Shown here piece by piece: positions 27,443-36,585 of a stretch of DNA of 64,000 bases. The translations under genes were made by a program, and so were the position numbers. The DNA comes from an uncultured Methanospirillum sp. (GTDB lineage Archaea; Halobacteriota; Methanomicrobia; Methanomicrobiales; Methanospirillaceae), in assembly GCF_963668475.1 (NCBI RefSeq), contig NZ_OY764544.1, forward strand, positions 2,728,001 to 2,792,000. The letters run 5' to 3'. The notes beneath the pieces are model-generated. The model was not told the DNA's origin, ran no database searches, and worked only from the letters and a program-made list of their open reading frames with translations. Numbering within the stretch: the stretch's first letter is position 1; every line of letters starts with the position of its first letter.

Positions 27443-27976
27443 ATGAGAGAGGAGGCAGTATCCCCGGTGATCGGTGTTCTTCTCATGCTGACCCTTACTC
27501 TGATTATTGCAGCTATCGTAAACAGTTATGCAGGAGGGCTGATGGAGACTGAATCTAAGGCTCCTACAGTGACTCTACAGGTTTCGTACTCTCAATCTGG
27601 AGAAAATGGAATGGAGATTCGGCATGTTAGTGGTGATCCTTTGCCAACTGAATCTGTAAAAGTGATGATAAGACCATCAGAGTCCATGGGGAAGGCCGCA
27701 TCGCAGTATCCATCAATAGTCAACAAATCTTTGATTACGAACTATACAGGGACCCAATCGTGGACATCTGGTATCACTTCGATGAGACCCGGTGAGATAT
27801 GTTACATCAAGGGAGATTCTCTTTCTGGGAATCTCTCACATCTACAGGAGAAGATTCCAGATGGACTGAAACAATACTGGTTTAACCAATCATCAAATGC
27901 CGGGAACACCTTTTTTCTTGAGGTCTATTACAAAAATACAATGATCTCGCGAAATGAAGTACTCATTGAAGGATAA
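27443..27976 (+). CDS. Archaeal type IV pilin-like protein
   Basis: A 177-residue pilin-like protein whose short leader MREE precedes AVSPVIGVLLMLTLTLIIAA. The outer domain has several NxS/T sites. ATG lies at 27443, one base after the TAA of the previous pilin. The last codons (RNEVLIEG, stop) recur as a short remnant 965 bases downstream, beyond the lipoprotein gene. Confidence 0.85.
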   Translation: MREEAVSPVIGVLLMLTLTLIIAAIVNSYAGGLMETESKAPTVTLQVSYSQSGENGMEIRHVSGDPLPTESVKVMIRPSESMGKAASQYPSIVNKSLITNYTGTQSWTSGITSMRPGEICYIKGDSLSGNLSHLQEKIPDGLKQYWFNQSSNAGNTFFLEVYYKNTMISRNEVLIEG

Positions 27977-27977
27977 T
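27950..27977 (+). repeat. 28-base direct repeat, copy 1 (3' end of pilin gene)
   Basis: A sequence from CGAAATGAAG to GAAGGATAAT encoding the last eight residues and stop of the pilin gene. The same 28 bases occur at 28915-28942. A match of this length in two places so close together is not expected by chance. Confidence 0.9.
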
Positions 27978-27994
27978 CCTATTCACATCTAAAT

Positions 27995-28738
27995 ATGACC
28001 AAAACAAGTTTGATCCTGATAATTCTGCTTTTTCTGATTTTTGTTGTTATTTCAGGGTGTGCAACAAATAAACCGGCTATTGAGGAGAAGAAGGATTACA
28101 AACCTGATCTGAATCAAAATTCAAATCAGTCGGTTCATCCGCCCATTCAACCCGGTCTTCCACCTGTTTCTTTACCAACCTCTGAAAAAAATCATTCATC
28201 TGCAGATATCAGTCCGTTGCCTAACAATACGAATCACTCAACAATGAGTGAGTTGGATCCCTACTCTATCATTCCTCACCCAGACCCTGTTCTTAACCAT
28301 ACGTCTATACTGAAGAATATCTCTCCAGAGGAAAAAAAACACCTTAATTCCACATTTACCGGAGAGATAAGGTTAAACGGAAATGCCATCGGAAAGGACC
28401 TAAATATCACGACCGGGCCTTTCTCGATCACCTATACCGTTCATCCAATCATCTCCTCACCACGTGATGTGTGGGCACGAATAAGCATCTATGATCCATG
28501 GCAGAATATGATAGCACAAGGAGGTTTTAATCGTGGGTTTTCAAGTCAGGAGACACAGACATTAACAATTTACCGGGAAGGTAGGTTTTCTCTGATAATT
28601 GAAGGTGACTTTATCTCTGTCTGCTATGATATCAAAACCAGAGAACCCGTTCCTGTTAGTACACAGATTCAAACACCAGTTTCTAATGAAAAAATACCTG
28701 AAGAAGCGATAATGATGCGAAAATTGAGGGGGTCTTAA
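27995..28738 (+). CDS. Lipoprotein associated with the pilin genes, unknown function
   Basis: A 247-residue protein. An N-terminal signal segment ends in a lipobox (VVISGCA, Cys at about residue 22). A long Asn/Pro/Ser-rich linker covers about residues 30-130, and a C-terminal beta-sandwich-like domain of about 110 residues follows (FTGEIRLNGNAIGKDLNI, then TGPFSITYTVHPIISSPRDV). It should be anchored on the outer face of the membrane. It begins 19 bases after the pilin stop and probably belongs to the same unit. No known family was recognised. Confidence 0.78.
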   Translation: MTKTSLILIILLFLIFVVISGCATNKPAIEEKKDYKPDLNQNSNQSVHPPIQPGLPPVSLPTSEKNHSSADISPLPNNTNHSTMSELDPYSIIPHPDPVLNHTSILKNISPEEKKHLNSTFTGEIRLNGNAIGKDLNITTGPFSITYTVHPIISSPRDVWARISIYDPWQNMIAQGGFNRGFSSQETQTLTIYREGRFSLIIEGDFISVCYDIKTREPVPVSTQIQTPVSNEKIPEEAIMMRKLRGS

Positions 28739-29537
28739 ATTTTTTGCAGACAAGTAAAATTACAGGTCTTCCTTTTATAATAATCCTGAATCCTAACTCA
28801 TCCTTTATTGTATTGTATAGTTAAACAGTGGTCTCTTCTCTCTCATCTTGGAATGAATCAGAGGAACTCCGGGTAAATTTTTTAGCATCATTTTGAAAGT
28901 CAGGATTGATATTACGAAATGAAGTACTCATTGAAGGATAATTTTTGTTTTTTTCACCGATATGGGAAAAATTACCGATGTTTATTGCATCAGGGGTCCA
29001 AAAACCCGGTTTTACAGGAGTATACCTGCCTATTCATAATACAGGTGTATCATAGCCTTCTAAACTCCTCAAAAACCGGGTATTTTTCCGAAATAACCCC
29101 AAATTCTGATATGGGTTCAACTGATAAAAACCCCTACCTAAATTCGGGATATTCTTTACGGAATGTCAAAAAGAACCAAAAATATCGTTTTTATATGGCC
29201 CTTCTATTGGTCTTCATGATTGACCCGACATACTTATAGCCTGGATATGAGATCCAGCGATAGCGTTGCGATATAACAATAGATCAAATATGTCAATATT
29301 CGCCTGAATTTTAAAAATACGCGTGTATTCTCATTAATTTAAGATCTGCCCAATAATCAAGAGAATTGAACATCTTGTTTGAAAGAAGATCATATGAGAT
29401 AAAATTCGAGTCGATTCATGACGGGTTGTCATCTTTTGTTGAATAAACCGGGATCCGCATATTGTCTACTATATTGCCTGTATCTTCCCATACCTGACAG
29501 AAATTTATTTCAGCCTATGTTCTCCTTCACAATCCTG
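28739..29537. other. Gene-poor stretch with a pilin 3' remnant
   Basis: About 800 bases without a supported gene. An open frame at 28919-29239 (106 codons) has no ribosome site and an amino acid composition of chance type. The only identified item is the pilin 3' remnant at 28903-28942. The rest, including the area just before the regulator's 3' end, shows no recognisable structure. Confidence 0.5.
28903..28942 (+). pseudogene. Remnant of a pilin gene 3' end (repeat copy 2)
   Basis: In frame the sequence reads SGLILRNEVLIEG and stop, matching the end of the pilin gene at 27443-27976 (MISRNEVLIEG, stop). The last 28 bases are identical to 27950-27977. An upstream stop shows no more of the gene survives. 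It is best explained as what is left of a tandem pilin duplication after deletion. Confidence 0.7.
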
Positions 29538-30344
29538 TCATGTTTGAATGAGATCATGGATCTCATAACTGAGGTCTGCCTGCTCAAGTTGACGTAAGAA
29601 ATCGGTAAAAAATTCATCTACGATGACAATCGCTGAAGGAATTCCATGAAGTGCTGCATCTATGGCACCCTCCCGGGATCCAAAATAAAGGTCAGGGACA
29701 CGTCCGATCTTTTTGAGAGCGACCCATGCTTCAAGACCGACACAGGCAACAAAAGATACAGTTTTGATAACCTCTTTGAGTTTTTCCAGTTCAACATTAC
29801 GTGACCCTCCCCGTTCAACTCGTGGAACCTTACAGACCTGTACAACAGATTCTGAATGTTCGATGATCCCGTCGAGTCTGAGAACTCCTGTCTCTTCTCC
29901 CTTTGGAGTATCCATGGCAACTTCTCCATTTGCAGAGGTTTGGCTCTGGGAAGCATAGAGAATACCGGATTTCATGTACACACCGACCCGGTCACCTGCT
30001 TTCAGATCCTCATCAGCAATTGCAGTCCAGACCGTGATCTGATGGATAATATCATGCCTGACATGTTTGGCAAAGTTTTCGAGCGTCTCTGCATTCTGGA
30101 GGATCCATTCGATACCCTCACGGGTGACTTCATATCTTCCTCTTCCTGAAGCCTTTATCATCCCTTCATCGATGAGATCACGAATATACTCCGATATCGC
30201 CTGTGGCGTAACCCCAAGCATAACTGCAATCTCCTGCTGACGAATTGCAGGTTGATGTTCAGCAATTTCTACAAGGATCTGGAATCGCGAAACATTTCGT
30301 TTGCTGTGGAGGATAATGTATCCTGGATCATCTTCGATCATCAT
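29538..30344 (-). CDS. Winged-helix transcription regulator
   Basis: A 268-residue protein. The N-terminal part (residues about 15-85) is a MarR/ArsR-like winged helix: RQQEIAVMLGVTPQAISEY is the helix-turn-helix and GRGRYEVTREG the wing. The C-terminal part (about 110-260) is an unidentified domain, possibly for ligand sensing: LKAGDRVGVYMKSGILYAS, then VSFVACVGLEAWVALKKIG and GIPSAIVIVDEFF. Such regulators are common in methanogens. It stands alone, and its targets are not evident. Confidence 0.82.
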   Translation of the reverse strand: MMIEDDPGYIILHSKRNVSRFQILVEIAEHQPAIRQQEIAVMLGVTPQAISEYIRDLIDEGMIKASGRGRYEVTREGIEWILQNAETLENFAKHVRHDIIHQITVWTAIADEDLKAGDRVGVYMKSGILYASQSQTSANGEVAMDTPKGEETGVLRLDGIIEHSESVVQVCKVPRVERGGSRNVELEKLKEVIKTVSFVACVGLEAWVALKKIGRVPDLYFGSREGAIDAALHGIPSAIVIVDEFFTDFLRQLEQADLSYEIHDLIQT

Positions 30345-30539
30345 ACAGGGTCACCTATACCGGATGCAATGGTTAGTCCAAGAGATACTTGTGACACATC
30401 AATCATAAATTTTTATTGCCCTTACTCAGAATTTATTGAGATAATCCCTCTTAATACAATGCAAGATACATGCGAGGTGGTATGGTATGAGGCTTGGACA
30501 ACATCCTGGTATAATCGGCACCAAGTGTCAATCGCCTCT

Positions 30540-30561
30540 TAAATTTCAATATCGTTTTAAT
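30540..30561. repeat. Dispersed intergenic repeat, copy A, left part
   Basis: The left part of a repeat, starting TAAATTTCAATATC, cut by the IS701-family insertion. Joined to its right part at 34833-34876 it aligns with copies at 35669-35730 and 46961-47020. Confidence 0.6.
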
Positions 30562-30612
30562 CTTGAGTTGGTAAAACCTGATTGTCATGAACCGTTTGAT
30601 CGAAATATATAA

Positions 30613-31176
30613 ATATCACATATATTTCGTTGTGTTGATTTTTACAGCAGAAGAGGTAGTCTCACTGCAAAGGAAATTGAATCGTGTATCGCCAATCCAA
30701 AATCCTTTTTAGAGAAATTTGGATATGCTCCACTATTCACAAACAGGACTAAGAGCGTATTTCACCATGCGGTAAGTTATATTTCCGGTCTCTTGACTCT
30801 GCCACGTGGCTCAAATATGAGTAAGATAGCAGAGAATATTCCCGAAAGCGGAACTTGTCGCGATCTTAGCCATTTTATCTCCTCTTCTCCATGGTCTTCC
30901 GAAGATGTGATGAAATTGACACGAACAAATGTCATTCACCATTTAGGTCCAAATGGAGCCGTAATTTTTGATGAGACTGGTCAACAGAAGTATGGACCTG
31001 ATTCAGTTGGAACATCACATCAATATCTGGGCACTCTTGGACACACATGTACTGCCCAAGTGGGGGTATTTGCGTCTTATTGTGTAGATAATGTCTCAAC
31101 TTTGATTGATTATCGGTTATTTTTGCCCGACTCATGGGTTCAAAATCACCAAAAAAGCCTGAAAGCAGAAATTCCT
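30613..31176 (+). pseudogene. IS701-family transposase, N-terminal part
   Basis: The open frame from 30613 gives an N-terminal helical region (LTAKEIESCI, then FTNRTKSVFHHAVSYISGL) followed by the start of the DDE domain: IFDETGQQKYGPDSVG, and YLGTLGHTCTAQVGVF with LIDYRLFLPDSW. No ATG, GTG or TTG precedes 30793 in this frame, so either a rare start codon is used or the 5' end has decayed. It stops being IS701 sequence at 31176 (residues EIP), where the IS21-family element begins, and continues in frame at 33711. Confidence 0.85.
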
Positions 31177-31302
31177 GTTAACGCTCATTGGATCTTGATC
31201 AGGGTTTTATAAAGCCGCGCTCATTCGTTTTTGATCACCCATTTATTAAGTAGAACGAATAAATCCCCTCCGTATGTGAGGTGGATATTTGAGGTGAAAA
31301 CG

Positions 31303-32781
31303 ATGGCAGAGATCCAACAAATCGTTGCATCTTACAATAGATGCGGCTCATATAGCCAGGTTGCACGAGAGTTCCACATCTCTCGTAACACGGTCAAGAA
31401 GTATGTTCTCCGGGTAACTGAGGTTAGATCGGGTCTTCGGGATGAGATCCTTCCTTCAAATCGTGAAATATTTCAACCTCCCCGGGTTGTGACAGATGAA
31501 ATCCTGCTCCTCATCCGCACTCTCCTCGAACAAAACCTGACCCATCCTAGAAAACAGAGGATGAATGCAAGGCAGATCTTTGACCAGGTTATTCAAAGTG
31601 GTTACTCGATCAGTTACACTACCGTCAAACGAATCATATCCTCATGGAATAAATCCCATTCTTCACGAGATGTGTATATTCTCCAGGAACCTGAACCCGG
31701 TTATCGAGCTGAATTTGACTGGTGTGAAGTCAGTCTTCAAATCAAAGGAGTCTGGACGAAAGTATCCATGGCAGTCATGGTCCTGACTTACTCGTTATTC
31801 CGATTCGCCCGACTCTATTACCATGAGACCCAGCAAGAGGTTATCGATGCCCATATTCAGTTCTTTACCGAGATTCAGTCAGTTCCCCGGTACATCTACT
31901 ATGACAATCTTAGAGCAGTCTATGACTATTCAAGGAAAAAGTTCCAGGATACATACCTTCAATTTGCATCTCATTACGGCTATTCCTATGAAGTATGTAA
32001 TCCGGCTTCTCCGCATGAAAAGGGAACAGATGAAGAGAGCGTCAGTTATATCAGAAGGAATGCATTCGGAGAACGGACATCATTTGAGTCAATCCAAGAA
32101 GCTCAGGAGTGGCTCATTGCATCTCTTGAGCAAATAAATAGTAAAAACGTATATCGAAGGGACAAGACTCCCATTGAGGCTTTGAAGGATGAACAGAAAT
32201 CTATGTTTTCGCTTCCATCTCTTGATTATTCGAACGTACTAACTAAATTAGCCCGAATTTCAAAGTATTCATTTGTAACCTTTGACCGTAATTATTACTC
32301 AGTTCCTGATACCTATCGTCAAAAACACATTCTGTTAAAAATATCTCAGGAACGGATTGACCTCCTATCTGGTCCTGAACTGATCGCATCACACCAGAGA
32401 TTGTACGGGAAAGGGCAGTACTCTCTCAATATTTGCCATTTCCTGAAAACATTTGAAAGAAAACCGGGATCCCTTCAACATTCAAAAGTTATTCAACAGG
32501 CTCCTCCTGCTCTTCAAAATCTTTTTGAATCGCATTACAAGGAAAAGCCGTTGGAATTCATTCAGATACTTAACCTGACTGCCATATGTACCGTACCTCA
32601 ATTGGTTTCTGCAATTGAAAAACTACAGAAAAACCATATTCTACCGGGATATGATACAATTCGAATGATTTTAAATAATACTCCTTCTCCGGTCACTGAG
32701 TCATTAGAAAGATTTGATATGATCGATGTACAGGAGCCGGATCTCACTGTATATGATCAGGTGATGGAGTGTACAGCATGA
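31303..32781 (+). CDS. istA: IS21-family transposase IstA
   Basis: A 492-residue DDE transposase. N-terminal helix-turn-helix: SYSQVAREFHISRNTVKKYV (about residues 15-34). The rve core follows: EFDWCEVSLQIKG supplies the first Asp, RYIYYDNLRAV the second, and the PHEKGTDEESVSYIRR segment the last acidic residue. The start at 31303 (MAEIQQIVASYN) has GAGGTGA five bases upstream; the in-frame codon at 31231 lies inside the terminal region. IstA cuts and joins DNA with the help of IstB. Its stop overlaps the istB start (ATGA). Confidence 0.93.
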   Translation: MAEIQQIVASYNRCGSYSQVAREFHISRNTVKKYVLRVTEVRSGLRDEILPSNREIFQPPRVVTDEILLLIRTLLEQNLTHPRKQRMNARQIFDQVIQSGYSISYTTVKRIISSWNKSHSSRDVYILQEPEPGYRAEFDWCEVSLQIKGVWTKVSMAVMVLTYSLFRFARLYYHETQQEVIDAHIQFFTEIQSVPRYIYYDNLRAVYDYSRKKFQDTYLQFASHYGYSYEVCNPASPHEKGTDEESVSYIRRNAFGERTSFESIQEAQEWLIASLEQINSKNVYRRDKTPIEALKDEQKSMFSLPSLDYSNVLTKLARISKYSFVTFDRNYYSVPDTYRQKHILLKISQERIDLLSGPELIASHQRLYGKGQYSLNICHFLKTFERKPGSLQHSKVIQQAPPALQNLFESHYKEKPLEFIQILNLTAICTVPQLVSAIEKLQKNHILPGYDTIRMILNNTPSPVTESLERFDMIDVQEPDLTVYDQVMECTA

Positions 32782-33497
32782 CGCCGGAACTAGAAGATCT
32801 GTGTAAACAACTCCATATTGCCGGTGTTTACCAATTTATCCAGGAGCAGTGTGGTTCTGATCCGGATACAATTTCTATTCTGACAAACGCTTGTCAATTC
32901 GAACTGAAAATCAGGATGACAAACCGTCAGATACGAACACTAAAACTGGCAGGATTTCCTACTCAAAAGAGATTTGATGAGTTGTCAGTAGAGGCATTAC
33001 CTGATGATGGGAGAAGGATTCTGCAGGATCTAAAACTACTCAACTTTATTCAGGAAACGAAAAATGTTGTGTTTATTGGTAATTCTGGGACCGGAAAGAC
33101 TCACATGGCTATTGCAACAGGAGTTTGTGCTTGTGAGAATAACTATAAAGTGATTTTTAAAACCGCCGCAGGGTTGGTGAATGAATTACTTGAAGCCAAA
33201 CGAGCAGGGAGATTCACCCTCTTGATGAAACAGTTAAAGAAGATTGATATTCTGATCCTGGATGAACTTGGCTATATCACCTTCGATCTTGAGGGTGCTG
33301 AGTTGTTGTTTCAGATCCTTGCTGCAAGATATGAGATACTGAGTACGGTGATTACAACGAATTTACCTTTTTCTGAGTGGATAAAAGTATTCCATGATAA
33401 AACGTTGACTGCTGCTCTGCTTGATAGGATCACCCATCGCGCAATAGTTGTTAATATGAATGGTTCGAGTTATCGAAGAAGGGCTAGCAAATCCTAA
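32778..33497 (+). CDS. istB: IS21-family helper ATPase IstB
   Basis: A 239-residue AAA+ ATPase related to DnaC. Walker A is IGNSGTGKTHMA, Walker B is DILILDELGYITFD, followed by sensor 1 STVITTNLPFSEW. The C-terminal DRITHRAIVVNMNGSSYR is typical of the family. The ATG at 32778 overlaps the istA stop. IstB chooses the target and activates IstA. Confidence 0.94.
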   Translation: MTPELEDLCKQLHIAGVYQFIQEQCGSDPDTISILTNACQFELKIRMTNRQIRTLKLAGFPTQKRFDELSVEALPDDGRRILQDLKLLNFIQETKNVVFIGNSGTGKTHMAIATGVCACENNYKVIFKTAAGLVNELLEAKRAGRFTLLMKQLKKIDILILDELGYITFDLEGAELLFQILAARYEILSTVITTNLPFSEWIKVFHDKTLTAALLDRITHRAIVVNMNGSSYRRRASKS

Positions 33498-33519
33498 CCT
33501 GATAACCTCTCCTCGCGAA

Positions 33520-33597
33520 GGTGGGATGTTTATCCATCCCACCGAGCATATCGTAATCAGGGGAGGGATGAAGGGAGGGGGCGAGGCCTCCTCCCTT
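33520..33597 (+). terminator. Two hairpins behind istB
   Basis: A perfect 9-base stem (GGTGGGATG at 33520-33528 with CATCCCACC at 33535-33543) and then an 8-base stem (AAGGGAGG at 33571-33578 with CCTCCCTT at 33590-33597). They lie between the istB stop and the right end of the IS. There is no long U-tract, so they may stabilise or insulate the transcript rather than end it. Confidence 0.45.
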
Positions 33598-33710
33598 CTG
33601 TGTTTGTCTTCGGAGTGAGTTTATATAATGGGAAGATGACATTGCACTTAGGGCTGAGCAAAATTGAATGAGCGGACCTGAGCAATTTTCAATGAGCGAA
33701 TACAATTCCT

Positions 33711-34613
33711 CTTGACAGAATTGAACACAAAACAAAGCCTGAACTAGCTTTAGAGATGTTAGACTCTTTCATCTCTGAAGAAATTCCATTTTCTTACGTA
33801 CAGGCGGATGGTTTGTATGGCAATGATTCAAAGTTCATTTCAGGCTTATATCAGAGAAAAGTCTCATTTATCTGTGATATTCCAAGCGATACACTTGTTT
33901 ACATCACCGAACCCGTACTAATAATTCCTGAACGACAAGGAAACAGAGGTCGCTTTCCTTCAAAGCCAAAGGTACTGAATACTTTTCCTGTTCAAGTGAG
34001 GTGGTTAGCTGAAATTCAACAATCTTGGGACTCGGTACCTATCAGATTTACCGATCGAGGAATTAAAACAGTATATTGTACAGTAATTACCGTTTGGAGA
34101 CGCCAGGATGGATTACCCTATGATATCCCTGTCAAATTAGTCATGATTCGTGATCCTGAAGAGAATATGGTCCGGTTTGCATTCACAAATATGTTCAATG
34201 CAGTTACATCAGACTTGGCAAAATGCCAGGCGAACCGCTACTGGATTGAACGAAATTTTGAAGATGCAAAGGGTTTATGTGATTTAGATAGCTTTCGAGG
34301 AAGAAGTTGGATTGCATGGCATCACCACATTGTGCTATCAGCCATATCCTTATTCATGCTTTTAAAGATTCAACATGATTTTTTAAAAAAAACAATTTTC
34401 CTCTCTTTAAACCAAGTAGTGGCAATAATTAGGCATAAAAATCCATTGAGAAAATTATCAGATCAGGAATTGGCGGATTCGATCAATTATGTCAACGATA
34501 TTAGAGCGAAACTGTGGGCCGGAAATTTGAAACGGTTCATGAAACAGAAATTTCGTAATTCGGTGGACTGGGTGCAAAAATTAATTGATACACGTTCAGA
34601 ATTGATAATTTAG
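33711..34613 (+). pseudogene. IS701-family transposase, C-terminal part
   Basis: The frame resumes exactly after the AATTCCT duplication, reading KTKPELALEMLDSF, then VQADGLYGND with the second catalytic Asp, and a C-terminal section with YWIERNFEDAKGLCDLD, the acidic residue region, and the WIAWHHHIVLSAISLFML helix. It is 300 codons long and ends in TAA at 34613. Together with 30613-31176 it accounts for about 488 residues. Confidence 0.88.
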
Positions 34614-34832
34614 TCAATATTTAAGGGGATTTTGCATGAGGATACCGTAAGGTATCGCTCGAAGGTTTAATTTTATCATAATAATGTTCGAACCCAAGTA
34701 AAATATGGCAGATTCAGACAAGAATTTTGGGAACCAATTTTGTTGGTATCGAACTTTAGGAAATGGTGCAGAAGAAGTTGATCTATTTCATATGGAAATT
34801 TATGCGCTAGTTTTTGATTTTACCAACTCAAG

Positions 34833-34876
34833 TTAATGGGAATTACTCTCATATTTAAGTAGCAAAGAACACTAGG
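34833..34876. repeat. Dispersed intergenic repeat, copy A, right part
   Basis: Starts at the TTAAT target duplication and reads GGGAATTACTCTCATATTTAAG, here in two runs, up to ACACTAGG. It pairs with 30540-30561 to rebuild a copy about 60 bases long. Confidence 0.6.
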
Positions 34877-35182
34877 TGTGTCTGCTAATTGTTCTAAATA
34901 ATTATCAGATTCATCAAAATTTTTGCTTTTAAGCATTTTGAATCATCCAAGTTACTGAGATAGCCTGAACTCATCAGATATTTTTAAGAGAAAGAAAAAA
35001 TGAATCTATAATTTATATTTGAAAAAGTTCAACTAGACCTGTTACATCTTGTTTTTTTGATCTAACTTATTTAAATAGGAACCCAAAAACCCAGGTTGTC
35101 ATTATGAGTAATTATAACTCCTGAATCTATTCTATTTAGAGTTATAATAAACAACAAGGCAGAAAGAAGTTGTGAAAGAATC
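34877..35182. other. AT-rich gene-poor stretch
   Basis: About 300 bases between the disrupted repeat and the 3' end of a small membrane protein gene on the other strand. There is no open frame with a plausible start and no recognised motif. Confidence 0.5.
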
Positions 35183-35578
35183 TTATTCTTCTGATTTAGA
35201 TGAAGGGATTGTCGTAGATTCTTGGGATGAGATCGGTGTATTTTGTGCAGTTAGTGAGAAAAAAATAGAACATCCTACTGATATTAATCCAAGAATCATA
35301 AAAAGAATTACATCTTTCACTTGTACTGTTACCTTTACTGGTTCTGATACAACTCCAACCTTTATTTGTGATAAAAATATGACAATAGACATTACAATTA
35401 TTACTAAAGGTATCAATGCAATAACAGCACTCTTTTTTCCCTTATAATAAAATGCACAGAAACAAGAAAATATTACAAACGCGAAGAAAGAGATACCAGT
35501 TAAAATTGTCAGTTTAATTGCTACACTAAGAATAAAAATCAATAAAATAAGGGCCGTTATACCAAACTCTTTTATCAT
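35183..35578 (-). CDS. Small membrane protein of unknown function
   Basis: A 131-residue protein with four hydrophobic segments: about residues 6-23, 26-43, 50-69 and 88-110. A Ser/Thr/Glu-rich tail follows. Charged KGKK lies between the second and third segments, in line with a cytoplasmic loop. The alternation of hydrophobic helices and low Cys/His content indicate a real membrane protein, but no family was recognised. It is a single gene between the IS elements and the methyltransferase gene. Confidence 0.62.
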   Translation of the reverse strand: MIKEFGITALILLIFILSVAIKLTILTGISFFAFVIFSCFCAFYYKGKKSAVIALIPLVIIVMSIVIFLSQIKVGVVSEPVKVTVQVKDVILFMILGLISVGCSIFFSLTAQNTPISSQESTTIPSSKSEE

Positions 35579-35668
35579 TTATCTTCAGAAAAAGATATAC
35601 GAATTTATGATATAATAACATTTTGAAATGAGATTTTTAAGGCTATCCAATCTCGTTTCTGCAGTCTC

Positions 35669-35730
35669 TAATCTTCAATATCATTAATGAGAGAAGTTAC
35701 TCTCAAATTTAAATGGCCAGGGACACTAGG
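35669..35730. repeat. Dispersed intergenic repeat, copy B
   Basis: Shares CAATATCATT, ACTCTCAAATTTAA and GGGACACTAGG-type blocks with copies A and C. A 6-base stem (CTAGGA at 35726-35731 with TCCTAG at 35737-35742) follows its end. It lies between two minus-strand genes. Confidence 0.6.
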
Positions 35731-35804
35731 ATAATCTCCTAGCTCTGTTCAGAAAACCTAAATCCTCAAACCGAGGTTCATCAAAAAAGGGGTTTAATTG
35801 TACG

Positions 35805-36503
35805 TTATGCCTTAAACCCAACAACAACAGCCGATATTTCATGACGATATGGCATGAGCACCACAGAAAAACCTGCCCGCCCCATCTTATCAATAAGCGT
35901 TTCGACACGCTCCATTTCGCCATAATTTGCTATTCTTGAGTTGACAATGGAGGTGATCTCCTCTGATGATAACCCGGCTGACTCCATCGATCTGATCCAT
36001 CGGGACCGGTAGATCTCTTCTGCCACATCTGATTCAGGCCTGATGATATCCCCACAGATAAAGATCCCTTCCGGTGACAGGGCCTCATGTACCCGGGATA
36101 GGAGGGCCATCCGATCATGTTCAGGAACATGGTGGAAACAGAGTGTAGTCAGGATAACGTCAAACTGACCTGATGGCCAGGGATCTCTGATGTCCTGCTC
36201 CAGAAACGTAACCTGATTCAGGTGTGGTTTCTGCTGTGCACACCGGATCATCTCATCCGAGTGATCAATTCCGATTATCTGAAGGGTATTAAAATGGCTT
36301 TGAATCTTTTCAGTCGCATACCCGGTACCTGATCCCAGTTCCAGAAGTCTTCGGGACTGAACAGGGATAAACGAAAGAACCTCTGCGAAAAATGTTTCAC
36401 TTTCTGGGAGGATGGCTGATAGTCGTGTATCATACGCCGATGCCATTGAGAGATAATGTTCATTGTCTGAACGATCTACATTATGATTCATATCTGATTT
36501 CAT
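35805..36503 (-). CDS. Class I SAM-dependent methyltransferase
   Basis: A 232-residue Rossmann-fold methyltransferase. Motif I is LLELGSGTGYATEKI (about residues 53-67), motif II ends in GIDHSDEMI, and motif IV is FDVILTTLCFHHVPEHD. This small type methylates a metabolite or cofactor; the substrate is not evident. It is divergent from the FmdE-ABC operon, separated by 82 bases, and may be regulated with it. Confidence 0.9.
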   Translation of the reverse strand: MKSDMNHNVDRSDNEHYLSMASAYDTRLSAILPESETFFAEVLSFIPVQSRRLLELGSGTGYATEKIQSHFNTLQIIGIDHSDEMIRCAQQKPHLNQVTFLEQDIRDPWPSGQFDVILTTLCFHHVPEHDRMALLSRVHEALSPEGIFICGDIIRPESDVAEEIYRSRWIRSMESAGLSSEEITSIVNSRIANYGEMERVETLIDKMGRAGFSVVLMPYRHEISAVVVGFKA

Positions 36504-36585
36504 ACCTTAATTCACGATTGTTACAATCGTATTTCAAAATACATATGAATGTCATTTTTGTATTATTAGATAGATACTGATCACT

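Larger units (their letters stand above)
31177..33703 (+). mobile_element. Complete IS21-family insertion sequence
   Basis: A 2527-base element with istA and istB. It is flanked by a 7-base duplication, AATTCCT, at 31170-31176 and 33704-33710. The ends are imperfect inverted repeats that share GT...CGCTCATTG and TTG-TCAGG. As usual for IS21 elements, the end motif is repeated inside: CGCTCATT at 31182-31189 and 31218-31225, and its complement at 33691-33698 and 33667-33674. Both genes look intact, so the element may still be mobile. Confidence 0.93.
30562..34832 (+). mobile_element. IS701-family insertion sequence, interrupted by an IS21-family element
   Basis: Bounded by 15-base perfect inverted repeats: CTTGAGTTGGTAAAA at 30562-30576 and its complement at 34818-34832. 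The target TTAAT is duplicated at 30557-30561 and 34833-34837, in line with the short YTAR-type target (here TTAA) of this family. Without the 2.5-kb IS21-family insert and its 7-base duplication, the element is about 1.74 kb, the size expected. The transposase frame is open except for the insertion, but no canonical start codon is seen near its N-terminus. The element has no intact transposase. Confidence 0.88.

Noticed and set aside
28919-29239. Open frame of 106 codons
   Set aside because: No ribosome site, its start lies inside the pilin remnant, and the composition is that of translated AT-rich non-coding DNA.
34640-34680. Hairpin GATACC-GTAA-GGTATC as an RNA element
   Set aside because: It lies just after the IS701 transposase stop, inside the element, and is short; more likely part of the element's end.
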